This document shows positions 17,324 to 25,526 of a DNA stretch of 52,415 nt, piece by piece (the stretch's first letter is position 1; each line of letters opens with the position of its first letter). Source of the DNA: Treponema sp. (GTDB taxonomy: Bacteria; Spirochaetota; Spirochaetia; Treponematales; Treponemataceae); the NCBI GenBank assembly GCA_024402665.1, contig JAKSTI010000013.1:1-52415 (forward strand), given 5' to 3'. The notes beneath the pieces are model-generated. The model had not been told where the DNA came from. It saw only the letters and a program-made list of their open reading frames with translations, and made no database searches. The position numbers were made by a program, and so were the translations under genes.

Positions 17324-17740
17324 ATGACACAGTTTGTAGTAGTAAAAAAGGGAACTAAATCAATGGGAATGGCAAGAGATTATATTGTTTCAACAAAGAA
17401 ACATGCATACTCTCTTGAATCTATCAGTAATCATACTCAAAAAACAGAATTCTCTTTCAGATTTCTTCTGGATCTTGTAATAGAAATCCACATGGCATGT
17501 GGTGAAATGTATTACTGGGAAGAAACAAAAGATAACTTCTATCTCATTAATGAAAGTTCATATTCTGTCTGGAAAGAAAAGAAAGACAAAATCAACAAAG
17601 AATATTCAACAACTACAAAGGCAAACAAAACTACCTCTACCAAACCACGTTCATACCATTCATATAAATCTGCTTATAAAGAATGGCTTTTAGATCAAGG
17701 ACTTTGCCCAAAATATGGTTGCGTAGGGTATGCATATTAA
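17324..17740 (+). CDS. Hypothetical protein of the ADP-ribose gene group
   Basis: A 138-residue protein that I do not recognise. It begins MTQFVVVKKGTKSMGMARDY, has a middle helix with FRFLLDLVIEIHMACGEMYY and a basic, threonine/serine-rich stretch (about 95-120) before a last segment ending in CPKYGCVGYAY. No catalytic motif stands out. It has a strong AGGAGG ribosome-binding site and its own promoter of the same type as the next gene, so it is probably co-regulated with it. Confidence 0.6.
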   Translation: MTQFVVVKKGTKSMGMARDYIVSTKKHAYSLESISNHTQKTEFSFRFLLDLVIEIHMACGEMYYWEETKDNFYLINESSYSVWKEKKDKINKEYSTTTKANKTTSTKPRSYHSYKSAYKEWLLDQGLCPKYGCVGYAY

Positions 17741-17750
17741 AGTGTCACTG

Positions 17751-17787
17751 TTTCGGCGACCTTTATATATCAATTGAACGTTATATT
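17751..17787 (+). promoter_or_regulatory. Promoter copy 2 with shared 14-base upstream motif
   Basis: TTTCGGCGACCTTT (17751-17764) is identical to copy 1. The -10 box TATATT (17782-17787) again starts 31 bases after the first base of the motif. It drives the ARH and PARG-like genes. Confidence 0.55.
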
Positions 17788-17819
17788 AAAGACATAAACT
17801 AATAGATAAGGAGAAACAC

Positions 17820-18617
17820 ATGTACGGAGCAATTTTAGGAGACATTATTGGAGAACCATTTGAGTTTGATAGAGGAAATAAATCAAAGGAATTTCCATTA
17901 TTCTGCAAACATCCCCGTTTTACAGATGACACAGTCATGACAATCGCAATCTGTGATGGAATATTAAAAGCAGGATTGGAAGCTGATGAAATCTCTATGA
18001 AAACACAGATGATAACAAGTATGCAGCTTTGGGGACACAAATATCCACATGCAGGTTATGGTGGAAGATTTTATCAGTGGCTGGCAATGGAAAATACAAA
18101 ACCTTACAACAGCTGGGGAAATGGTTCTGCAATGCGAGTAGCATCAGCTGGTTGGTTATTTGAAACATTGGAAAGAACACGGGAAGTAGCACGCTGGTCT
18201 GCTGAAGTAACACATAATCATCCAGAAGGTGTAAAAGGAGCTGAAAGTGTTGCTTCAGTAATTTGGATGGGAAGAAATGGTTATTCAAAAGAACAGATAA
18301 AAGAATATGTCATCAAAGAGTTCAAATACGACTTAAGCAGAACTTGTGATGAAATCCGACCAAATTATCGTCATGTAGAAAGCTGTCAAGAAACCGTTCC
18401 AGAAGCAATGACTGCATTCCTTGAAGGAAACAGTTTTGAAGATGTCATTCGTACAGCAGTGAGTCTTGGTGGTGATTGTGATACATTAACAGATATTGCA
18501 ACAGCAATGGCAGAAGGATTTTACGGGTGTCCCGAAGAATTAAAAACTAGATGCATTGAATATACAAGAAAAGATATGCATGAAGTTATGGATGAGTTTG
18601 ATTTGAAAAAATGCTAA
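17820..18617 (+). CDS. ADP-ribosylglycohydrolase (ARH/DraG family)
   Basis: ARH/DraG enzymes remove ADP-ribose from arginine, serine or nucleic acid with two metal ions. The 265-residue product opens with MYGAILGDIIGEPFEF and has the first metal motif FTDDTVMT (34-41). SAMRVASAGWLF lines the pocket, and the second metal motif GGDCDTLTDIATAMAEG lies near residues 217-233. All metal-binding aspartates are kept. The ribosome-binding site AAGGAG is strong. The PARG-like gene follows after 14 bases, so both are made from the twin promoter at 17751. Confidence 0.92.
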   Translation: MYGAILGDIIGEPFEFDRGNKSKEFPLFCKHPRFTDDTVMTIAICDGILKAGLEADEISMKTQMITSMQLWGHKYPHAGYGGRFYQWLAMENTKPYNSWGNGSAMRVASAGWLFETLERTREVARWSAEVTHNHPEGVKGAESVASVIWMGRNGYSKEQIKEYVIKEFKYDLSRTCDEIRPNYRHVESCQETVPEAMTAFLEGNSFEDVIRTAVSLGGDCDTLTDIATAMAEGFYGCPEELKTRCIEYTRKDMHEVMDEFDLKKC

Positions 18618-18631
18618 TTAAGGAGATTGAT

Positions 18632-19522
18632 ATGGAAATGACAAAAGAATGGAATGCCAACTGGTGGATCGATGTATTCACAAAAGCAAGTGAAGCTAAA
18701 GACAATTACTTGATTCATGATTTGAGAAGAGATGTAATTCAGGATACAAAACGCCATTGTATGAATGGCAGTTATGTTATTAATGGAAGAAAAGTTGTAT
18801 TGAAAGAACCTGCAGATAGTCGCGTATTCAATAACAGGATTCACGTAGCTTTCTTTTCTGGTCCGGATTTGCAGACTGGTCCTAAAGTAAGAATTCATGT
18901 ATTAAACGAAGATTGTTTAGCAACTGCCAGAAGATTAGCTGAAAATGGTATAACACCTTTAGTTCTTAATATGGCAAGCCGTCATAATCCTGGTGGAGGT
19001 GTTGAAAATGGTGCTGGAGCACAAGAAGAATGTTTATTTCGGTCTTCTAATTATTTCCAGACTTTATACAAGAAAAGAGATTCATACCCTTTGGATAGAA
19101 ACTGGGGATCTGTTTTATCACCTGAAGTAACAGTTTTCAGAGGCCTTGAATCAGATGGATATCCTTTGCTTGAAAAACCTTTTGTATGTGATTTTGTTGC
19201 AGTTCCAGCAATCAATCGCCCTACTCTTGATGAAAATGGAAAGATGTCGCCTGATATGGTAAGAGGAACTGAAAATAAAATCAGAACAATTTACGACACA
19301 GCTTATTTTAGAGGTTCAAAAACTCTTGTTTTAAGTGCATTTGGTTGTGGAGCATTCAGAAATCCCCCTGCACAGATTGCAAAAATTTTCAAGGATATGC
19401 TCAGCTTTTATGATCATACGTTTACGGATATTTATTTTTCAATCAAGCCGGATCATAACGATCCTTCCAACAGTAATTTCAAAGCCTTTGATGAAATTTA
19501 TAAAGATTGGAACGAAGTATAG
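18632..19522 (+). CDS. TIGR02452 family protein, bacterial-type poly(ADP-ribose) glycohydrolase domain
   Basis: A 296-residue protein with the PARG-type macrodomain. The catalytic loop reads NMASRHNPGGG followed by GAGAQEECLFRSS, so the GGG-x(6-8)-QEE signature is intact and two glutamates are available. LVLSAFGCGAFRNPP supplies the diphosphate loop. It should release ADP-ribose from modified targets. I prefer ATG 18632 because AAGGAG is spaced six bases before it; the in-frame ATG at 18611 lies inside the upstream gene. It is the third ADP-ribose-acting enzyme in 3.4 kb. Confidence 0.9.
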   Translation: MEMTKEWNANWWIDVFTKASEAKDNYLIHDLRRDVIQDTKRHCMNGSYVINGRKVVLKEPADSRVFNNRIHVAFFSGPDLQTGPKVRIHVLNEDCLATARRLAENGITPLVLNMASRHNPGGGVENGAGAQEECLFRSSNYFQTLYKKRDSYPLDRNWGSVLSPEVTVFRGLESDGYPLLEKPFVCDFVAVPAINRPTLDENGKMSPDMVRGTENKIRTIYDTAYFRGSKTLVLSAFGCGAFRNPPAQIAKIFKDMLSFYDHTFTDIYFSIKPDHNDPSNSNFKAFDEIYKDWNEV

Positions 19523-19583
19523 TTTACAGTATCACTATTTGATATTCCACCTGAAGTATAATTTATTAAAATGGAGGTTTTAT

Positions 19584-19940
19584 ATGGTACAGGAAAATGA
19601 TTCAATTATTGTTAATGTTCTTTATGGTTCACAATGTAAAAAATCAAATTGCTGTGGTTACTGCAAGCTTAAACATAAGTATCTGACAGTAAGACAAATG
19701 AAAACTAAACAGTGTTTAGGAAAGCAATGTAATGCTCTGGCTAAAATAGAGGAACATCCATTTTGGAAATATCGAGATCAGAAACTGAAACAAAAAAAGA
19801 TATCACGTCAGGCTTTTAATCTTTCAATTAGCATAAAATCTTTGGAAGATAAAAAATCTGTTTTCGATGAAGGAATGAATGAAATACTGACAGCAATGTT
19901 AGGTTTTGATACTACTGAGTTATTGAAAAGTATTTGCTGA
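19584..19940 (+). CDS. Hypothetical cysteine-cluster protein
   Basis: A 118-residue protein with the N-terminal cluster CKKSNCCGYCKLKHKYLT and later KQCLGKQCNAL. Six cysteines in the first 57 residues suggest a zinc or iron-sulfur site. The rest is helical and charged. I do not recognise it. GGAGG precedes the chosen start; TATAAT at 19557-19562 is the likely -10 box, so the gene has its own promoter. Confidence 0.55.
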   Translation: MVQENDSIIVNVLYGSQCKKSNCCGYCKLKHKYLTVRQMKTKQCLGKQCNALAKIEEHPFWKYRDQKLKQKKISRQAFNLSISIKSLEDKKSVFDEGMNEILTAMLGFDTTELLKSIC

Positions 19941-20083
19941 TTTCTGATAAATAAAAGTAACACAAATAACTTACAGTTGATTCTATCATTTATGCGAGAA
20001 TTTGGATTCTAGTAAATATAAAATTTTCTTTCCTCTATATCTATGATATAATTATTAATGAATTAATACTTTTGGGGTTTTCT

Positions 20084-20416
20084 ATGGGGTTTATCTTACT
20101 TCTAATAATATTTCTTTTTTTACTTCCTGTCATTCTACCCAATATCACTCTCTGGTATAACCGTAATCGTTGTCCCAAATGTGGTAATTGGCATTGTTTA
20201 GATTATGTAACAGAAGTTATCACTGATAAAGCAGTTGGTCATGATAAAAATCGAATAGGTTCTGCAGGTGGAAGAAATAAACGAAGTTACTTTGGAGGCC
20301 TAAATACGTCTCATACTACTGACCAACCATTTATCAGATATTGGATAGAAGAACGCTATATCTGTCAAAAATGTGGACGACATGTTTCTGTTCATACTAG
20401 AAGGGATAAAAGATAG
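20084..20416 (+). CDS. Membrane-anchored zinc-ribbon protein
   Basis: The 110-residue product has one N-terminal transmembrane helix (FILLLIIFLFLLPVILP) and a cytoplasmic ribbon: CPKCGNWHCLDY at about 30-41 and YICQKCGRHVSVH near the end. The two CxxC pairs should bind zinc. The first methionine with sensible spacing is the ATG at 20084, although a TTG at 20072 is in frame. The next gene starts directly after its stop, so it probably opens the Ter/Zor-like operon. Its place suggests a link between the membrane motor and the zinc proteins. Confidence 0.6.
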   Translation: MGFILLLIIFLFLLPVILPNITLWYNRNRCPKCGNWHCLDYVTEVITDKAVGHDKNRIGSAGGRNKRSYFGGLNTSHTTDQPFIRYWIEERYICQKCGRHVSVHTRRDKR

Positions 20417-20821
20417 ATGAAAGAAAATAATGAAAACAATCAGCGAATAGAGGCAAAGATTATCCTAGCAAAATGCCCTTATGCATTTAGTAAGAATGAA
20501 AATTTGTTTGGAATGAGAATTCAGAAATTTGGTTCTGATTGGAAACGAACATGGGCCTTTAAGATTGATCCGGAAAGAGCTCATAATGAAGGTTATGATA
20601 AAGAACATACAAGTGGAACTTTCGATCCTACAAGTGAATATCCTGGATGCCCTTATTGCCATTCGGTAAGTTTAGCCCAGTGTAATTGTGGAAAATCTTT
20701 CTGTTTTCACACAGAAGAAAAAAATGAAAAAGGAATTGTACAACTAAAATGTCCATGGTGTGGACAAGTAGGTGAATACCATTCGGTTGAAACATTAAAT
20801 TTACAAGGCGGAGGTTTCTAA
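20417..20821 (+). CDS. Stand-alone TerY-C-type zinc-binding protein
   Basis: A 134-residue protein. Residues 72-115 carry the cysteine order GCPYCHSVSLAQCNCGKSFC, a histidine, then LKCPWCGQVGEY. This is the pattern of the TerY C-terminal metal-binding domain, which in tellurite-resistance loci is fused to the VWA protein TerY. Here it is a separate gene, while the VWA protein at 22143 lacks it. The N-terminal 70 residues have no signature. It begins one base after the stop of the ribbon gene and ends one base before the kinase start. Confidence 0.65.
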   Translation: MKENNENNQRIEAKIILAKCPYAFSKNENLFGMRIQKFGSDWKRTWAFKIDPERAHNEGYDKEHTSGTFDPTSEYPGCPYCHSVSLAQCNCGKSFCFHTEEKNEKGIVQLKCPWCGQVGEYHSVETLNLQGGGF

Positions 20822-20822
20822 A

Positions 20823-22121
20823 ATGGAATTTAATAAAGGTGATATTATACAACTAGAAGGTGGAAAATCAGCAAAAATAATTTCAAAACTAGGAGAAGGA
20901 GGACAAGGTATTGTTTACTCTGTAAAAATCGATAATGCAGATTATGCACTTAAGTGGTACACTTTTCGTTTTCAGAATGAGAAAGATTTCAGAAAAAACC
21001 TACAAACAAATATAGCAAATGGTGCTCCTGATAATAAATTTCTTTGGCCATTGTATTTAACAGAAAAAAAAGATGGAAGCTTTGGTTATGTAATGAATTT
21101 ACGTCCAAAGAACTTTTCTGATTTTTCAGATATTCTAAACAATAAAGTTCGCTTCTCTTCAACTGATTCTTTGATTACTTCTGCATTGAATATTGTAAAT
21201 GCTTTCCGAACATTGCACAGAAAAGGTTTGAGTTATCAGGACTTAAATGATGGAAACTTTTTTATTGATGTTTCAACAGGAGATGTTCTTATTTGTGATA
21301 ATGATAATGTAACTCCTGATGGAATGAAAAACGCAGGAAATATAGGCGGTAAGCCAGGATATATGGCCCCTGAAATTGTATGCGGAAAAGCCCATCCTAA
21401 TTCATTGACCGATTGTCATTCTTTAGCTGTGATTTTATTTAAACTATTTTGTAGGCACGATCCTCTTATGGGAAAGGCTTATGTTGACAGTGTTTGTATT
21501 ACTGAAAAAAGAGAATTGGAATTATATGGTACAAAACCTGTTTTTATTTTTAATCCATTCGATGACTCAAATAGGCCAGTAGTTGGGATTCATCCTAATC
21601 CAATCAAGTTATGGCCTAGATATCCAAAATTTATTCAAGAAGCATTTATTAAATCTTTTTGTGATGGACTAAAAGATCCAAATCAGCGTTTACCAGAAAA
21701 TGAATGGCAAAAACTTCTTATTAGTTTTAGAGGAACATTTTTAAAATGTCCTCATTGTGCATCAGAACTTTGTTTAGCATTAGTACCTCATGGAGATACA
21801 TTAAATTTTGATTGTGGGAAAACCTACAGTTATCCTTATGCACTCGAAGATGGAAAACATAAAACTCCATTATTCCCAGGTGCAAAGTTATATTCATGCC
21901 TTACTTCTAAAAATGTTGATGATTACACAACAGTTACAGGTGAAGTTATCATGAATAAAAATAATCCATCATTATGGGGAATAAAGAATCTTTCTGATAA
22001 TGAATGGAGTTTTGCAACTCAAAGTGGCGAAATTAAAAAAATTGCAAAAGGGTCTGTTATACCAATTGCTAAAGATTTGGAAATTTATTTTGACGGTATT
22101 ACTGCCAAAATTTCAAAATAG
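20823..22121 (+). CDS. Ser/Thr protein kinase with zinc ribbon and C-terminal beta domain
   Basis: The 432-residue protein has a kinase domain in residues 1-300. The glycine loop is GEGGQGIVY (24-32), the ATP lysine is K44 (ALKWY), and the catalytic loop is YQDLNDGNFF with D140 and N145. The metal-binding position reads CDND (D159) instead of DFG, and the activation segment ends MAPE (181-184). A zinc knuckle follows: C309, C312, C317 and C331. Residues 350-432 look beta-rich (LWGIKNLSDNEWSF and IYFDGITAKI) and might be an FHA-like fold. This is the kinase of a TerY-P triad with the VWA and PP2C genes downstream. It should phosphorylate partners in the same operon. Confidence 0.85.
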   Translation: MEFNKGDIIQLEGGKSAKIISKLGEGGQGIVYSVKIDNADYALKWYTFRFQNEKDFRKNLQTNIANGAPDNKFLWPLYLTEKKDGSFGYVMNLRPKNFSDFSDILNNKVRFSSTDSLITSALNIVNAFRTLHRKGLSYQDLNDGNFFIDVSTGDVLICDNDNVTPDGMKNAGNIGGKPGYMAPEIVCGKAHPNSLTDCHSLAVILFKLFCRHDPLMGKAYVDSVCITEKRELELYGTKPVFIFNPFDDSNRPVVGIHPNPIKLWPRYPKFIQEAFIKSFCDGLKDPNQRLPENEWQKLLISFRGTFLKCPHCASELCLALVPHGDTLNFDCGKTYSYPYALEDGKHKTPLFPGAKLYSCLTSKNVDDYTTVTGEVIMNKNNPSLWGIKNLSDNEWSFATQSGEIKKIAKGSVIPIAKDLEIYFDGITAKISK

Positions 22122-22142
22122 TATATTAGGAGGAAATAAAAA

Positions 22143-22868
22143 ATGGGAATGTTTGATGATGTAGAGGGAATTGTAAAACGACAAATGGTATTATTCTTTG
22201 TTATCGATACCTCTGGAAGTATGATGGGAACTAAAATTGGAGCAGTTAATACTGCAATTCGTGAAGTTCTCCCAGAGTTGCAAGATGCTGGCGGTTCAGA
22301 TGTTGATTTAAAAGTTGCTTGTCTTACTTTTTCAAATGGTTGTCAATGGATGTATCCTACTCCTATAGCAGCTGAAAGTTTTCAATGGAATAATGTTGAT
22401 GCAAACGGTGTAACTGATTTAGGTGCTGCTTGTCGTGAACTTTCAGAAAAGATGTCTAAAAATGGATTTTTGCAGGCTCCTTCGGGTTCTGTTGCTCCTG
22501 CAATTTTCTTAATGAGTGATGGTGAACCTACAGATGATTTTGAATCAGGATTAAATTTACTTAAACAGAATAACTGGTTCAAATATGCTATCAAAGTTGC
22601 AGTTGCAATTGGAGACGATGCAAACACTGATGTTCTTGCAAAATTTACAGGAAATACTGAAGCTGTAATTACAGTACATACACCAGAAGCCTTAAAAAAA
22701 TGGATTCGTAAAGTATCAATTACATCTTCTAAAATTGGTAGTAAGAGTCAGCCTGCAACAGATGGACAGATTCAGTCTAAACAAGATGCAATGATTGATG
22801 AAATTAAGGATATTCAGCAATCTGACCCTGATTTGGATAGTACATCAACAAGTGGAGATGATTGGTAA
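22143..22868 (+). CDS. TerY-like von Willebrand factor A protein
   Basis: A 241-residue VWA protein. The metal-ion-dependent adhesion site is complete: DTSGS (22-26), the threonine in GVTDLG (T91) and the aspartate in MSDGEP (D126). It matches TerY but stops after the VWA domain and a short acidic tail (about 205-241) rather than a TerY-C zinc domain. VWA proteins of this type assemble complexes in response to a phospho or metal signal. AGGAGG precedes the start. It lies between the kinase and the phosphatase. Confidence 0.85.
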   Translation: MGMFDDVEGIVKRQMVLFFVIDTSGSMMGTKIGAVNTAIREVLPELQDAGGSDVDLKVACLTFSNGCQWMYPTPIAAESFQWNNVDANGVTDLGAACRELSEKMSKNGFLQAPSGSVAPAIFLMSDGEPTDDFESGLNLLKQNNWFKYAIKVAVAIGDDANTDVLAKFTGNTEAVITVHTPEALKKWIRKVSITSSKIGSKSQPATDGQIQSKQDAMIDEIKDIQQSDPDLDSTSTSGDDW

Positions 22869-22874
22869 TAAATT

Positions 22875-23750
22875 ATGCTAATTACATTAGACGCTCATTG
22901 TCGTGGCAACGAGCATATAAAAAATAATAAGCCTTTACAAGACTATTCAAAGTCACTGACGACAGATAGATGGAAAAGTTGTGCTTTTGCACTAGTTGCC
23001 GACGGTCATGGCGGAGATAAATATTTTCGTAGTGAAATTGGCTCACGACTTGCAGTCTTATATGCAGAAGGGACAATTGAAAAAGTTCTTAACGAATTGA
23101 CAGTATCTATTAAAAAGAAAGAATTAAGTGTTATTAATAAAACACTTAATAATTTGTGTTCACGTATTATATTTTGCTGGCGTGAAAAAGTTAAAGCCCA
23201 TTTCCATGAAAACCCATTAACTGAAAAAGAAATTAAATTATGTGAAGAATTGGGGATTAAATTACCTATAGATGATGAAGATATTCACACTCTTTATGGC
23301 TCTACATTATTAGCTTCAGTTTATTTTTCTACTCTAGATTTTTGGTTTAGTCTTCAAATTGGAGATGGGAAAACAGTTGCAATAAAACGAGATAATTCTG
23401 TTTTTTATCCAATACCAGAAGATGATGACATGGGATTTGGTGTTACAGCTTCTCTATGTGGAACAAATGCCATGGAAAGATTTCATTACAATTTTGGATT
23501 CGATAAGTTGAATAGCCTTATAGTAATGTCTGATGGGTTAGCAGATTCATTTGATACAGAAAAATTACCTAATTTCTTATTAATCATCCAGACCAATGTT
23601 ATTAAAGATACTGAGAATGCTAAAAAAGAACTAGAAGAGTTTTTACCAAAACTATCTGAACAAGGCAGTGGTGATGATATTTCTATAGCAGGAATATTCT
23701 ATAAAGAACAAGAATCTTCTATTACAAACATATTGAAAACAAAAAAATAG
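22875..23750 (+). CDS. PP2C-family Ser/Thr protein phosphatase
   Basis: The 291-residue protein carries all core PP2C motifs: ADGHGG (42-47), YGSTLLAS (141-148), IGDGKT (162-167), MSDGLAD (218-224) and GSGDDISIAGI (264-274). The aspartates that hold the two metal ions are kept. An insertion of about 60 residues (75-135) separates the first motifs. It follows the VWA gene by six bases. Together with the kinase it forms a reversible phospho-switch, and the switch is encoded directly upstream of the motor pair. Confidence 0.88.
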   Translation: MLITLDAHCRGNEHIKNNKPLQDYSKSLTTDRWKSCAFALVADGHGGDKYFRSEIGSRLAVLYAEGTIEKVLNELTVSIKKKELSVINKTLNNLCSRIIFCWREKVKAHFHENPLTEKEIKLCEELGIKLPIDDEDIHTLYGSTLLASVYFSTLDFWFSLQIGDGKTVAIKRDNSVFYPIPEDDDMGFGVTASLCGTNAMERFHYNFGFDKLNSLIVMSDGLADSFDTEKLPNFLLIIQTNVIKDTENAKKELEEFLPKLSEQGSGDDISIAGIFYKEQESSITNILKTKK

Positions 23751-23770
23751 AAATCAAAGGTTGTATTATT

Positions 23771-24817
23771 ATGGATGTTTTTTATATTTTTGAAATTATT
23801 TATTATATTTTTTTTGGATTGCTTTTTATTATCGCTTTTAAGGTATTTTTTGATTTAATTTCTTTATCAAAAAAAATAAAAAATATTGATCAAAGTAATG
23901 TGATAAATAATATTAAAGATTTTAAAAGCGTGGAAACTTTCATTCTCACTAATAGTCCTAATTTCCCTCTTTCTGCATTAATCAAAATTCTACCCGGAAC
24001 TTTCATCGGTTTTGGTATTCTTGGAACTTTTCTTGGATTTTCGAATGGTATCGCTGGAATGCGCTTAACAGAAAATGTTGATTTACTTTTCGGAAAACTT
24101 GATTCTTTTTTTCAAGGATTGAATACGGCCTTTATAACTTCAATAGTTGGTGTTGTTTTTTCAGTATTATTCGGTACATTATTATACCAATGGCCTTTAA
24201 ACAAAATAAAATTTCATTGTTCTCATATATATGAAAATAATAAGAGTGAATTCAGCCCTAAAGAATCCGCAGAAGAAGAATTTGGTTTATACATAGATTC
24301 TCTGCGAAAAATGACAAAAGGACTTATCATAGCCAAAACTTCCATTGAACTCCTTCCTGAGAAATTTAAAGAGGTAGGATTGCAGCTTGAGAAATCAATA
24401 GCCCCTGTTAACAAAACTTTTAGTTCTATGCAAGCAACTTTAGAAAATTATTCTGAACAAGCAAAATCATTACAATCTGCTTCTGAGCAAATTCAAGCAA
24501 CATTATCAACATTTATTGATAAATCTGAGCAAACAACATCAAGAGTAAATGATAGTCTTGAAAAGTCAATTGATGTCACAAAACAAATTCAAGATAATAA
24601 CATAAAAGTTAGCCAACAAATGATGACTGCTCATAATAGTATGCTTGAGGAATACAAAGAAATTGATGAAAGACTTTCTTCCATTTTAGAGACTGTAAAC
24701 ACAAACTTAACACAATATTCTCAAACTATGGAAAAAACGCTTGTTCAAACTTTGGAAGAATATAACAAGACAGCTCAAAAAGTAACAGAAGCTTTTTTTG
24801 GAGAGAAAAATGAATGA
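23771..24817 (+). CDS. ZorA-like MotA/TolQ/ExbB proton-channel protein with coiled-coil tail
   Basis: A 348-residue protein. Residues 7-30, 73-95 and 113-138 are transmembrane helices. The second has PGTFIGFGILGTFLGF, the glycine-threonine pattern of MotA/TolQ channels and of ZorA. Residues about 190-345 form a long heptad-rich tail (many Q, S, E and K) ending in KVTEAFFGEKNE. A MotA-like core plus a long cytoplasmic coil is the ZorA design of Zorya anti-phage systems. It pairs with the MotB/OmpA-like gene, whose start overlaps its end by eight bases. Confidence 0.8.
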   Translation: MDVFYIFEIIYYIFFGLLFIIAFKVFFDLISLSKKIKNIDQSNVINNIKDFKSVETFILTNSPNFPLSALIKILPGTFIGFGILGTFLGFSNGIAGMRLTENVDLLFGKLDSFFQGLNTAFITSIVGVVFSVLFGTLLYQWPLNKIKFHCSHIYENNKSEFSPKESAEEEFGLYIDSLRKMTKGLIIAKTSIELLPEKFKEVGLQLEKSIAPVNKTFSSMQATLENYSEQAKSLQSASEQIQATLSTFIDKSEQTTSRVNDSLEKSIDVTKQIQDNNIKVSQQMMTAHNSMLEEYKEIDERLSSILETVNTNLTQYSQTMEKTLVQTLEEYNKTAQKVTEAFFGEKNE

Positions 24818-25514
24818 CGTATTAGAAGCCTCTAGTTCTGCTGGTGATTTCAATCTTTCAATAAGTGATATGATGAGTGCTTTATGTGCTATTTTCGTAT
24901 TACTATGTATTGGCATTATTTTGCAATTAAAACAGATTTCAGAACACTACGTAACGACCAAATATACTCTATATGATGATTTAAGCAAGGAATTTTCCAC
25001 AGATTTAGACGATTGGAAAGCCGAAATTGATGCAGAAAATCTTTCTATAAGATTTAAAGATCCTGATGTCTTATTTGTAATGAATAAATCCGACTTACGT
25101 GATTCATATAAAATTATTCTTGATGACTTCTTCCCTAGATTATTAAAAGTAACAAGCAAATATGAAAACCTTATAGAAGAAATAAGAATAGAAGGACATT
25201 CATCTGAAGCTGTTACAAAAATTATATCTGGAGAATTAACAGATCAAAAGGATTATGAAGAAGGAATGGAACTTTCACAAGGTAGAACTAGGTCTGTGCT
25301 TTCATACTGTTTAAATGATACAGATTTTCCTAAAGAATATGAATGGATTCGCTCAAAGATAGTAGCAATAGGTTTTTCTAAATCTCGTCCTGTAAAAAAT
25401 AATAATGGAGATATAGACTGGGAAGCTTCAAGACGTGTAGAATTTAGAATTAAATTAAATTCAGATAATGAAATTCAAAAATATCTTTCTAATAGAATAG
25501 ATAATGAGGATTAG
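24810..25514 (+). CDS. ZorB-like MotB/OmpA-domain stator protein
   Basis: The 234-residue protein starts at ATG 24810 (GGAG in front; an in-frame TTG at 24798 is less likely). One transmembrane helix spans 22-43, and Asp20 sits at its start, where MotB and ZorB keep the proton-carrying aspartate. The periplasmic part ends in an OmpA-like fold: IRIEGHSSE (about 126-134), LSQGRTRSVLSYCL (155-168), AIGFSKSRPV (186-195) and RRVEFRI (208-214), which should bind peptidoglycan. It is the partner of the preceding ZorA-like channel. ZorC, ZorD and ZorE homologues are not seen nearby. Confidence 0.8.
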   Translation: MNDVLEASSSAGDFNLSISDMMSALCAIFVLLCIGIILQLKQISEHYVTTKYTLYDDLSKEFSTDLDDWKAEIDAENLSIRFKDPDVLFVMNKSDLRDSYKIILDDFFPRLLKVTSKYENLIEEIRIEGHSSEAVTKIISGELTDQKDYEEGMELSQGRTRSVLSYCLNDTDFPKEYEWIRSKIVAIGFSKSRPVKNNNGDIDWEASRRVEFRIKLNSDNEIQKYLSNRIDNED

Positions 25515-25526
25515 AAAAGATAAATA

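Noticed and set aside
23771..25514. MotA/MotB flagellar motor or TolQR/ExbBD assignment for the two membrane genes
   Set aside because: The long coiled tail of the channel protein and the defence-type neighbours fit ZorA/ZorB better; no flagellar, Tol or TonB genes are near.
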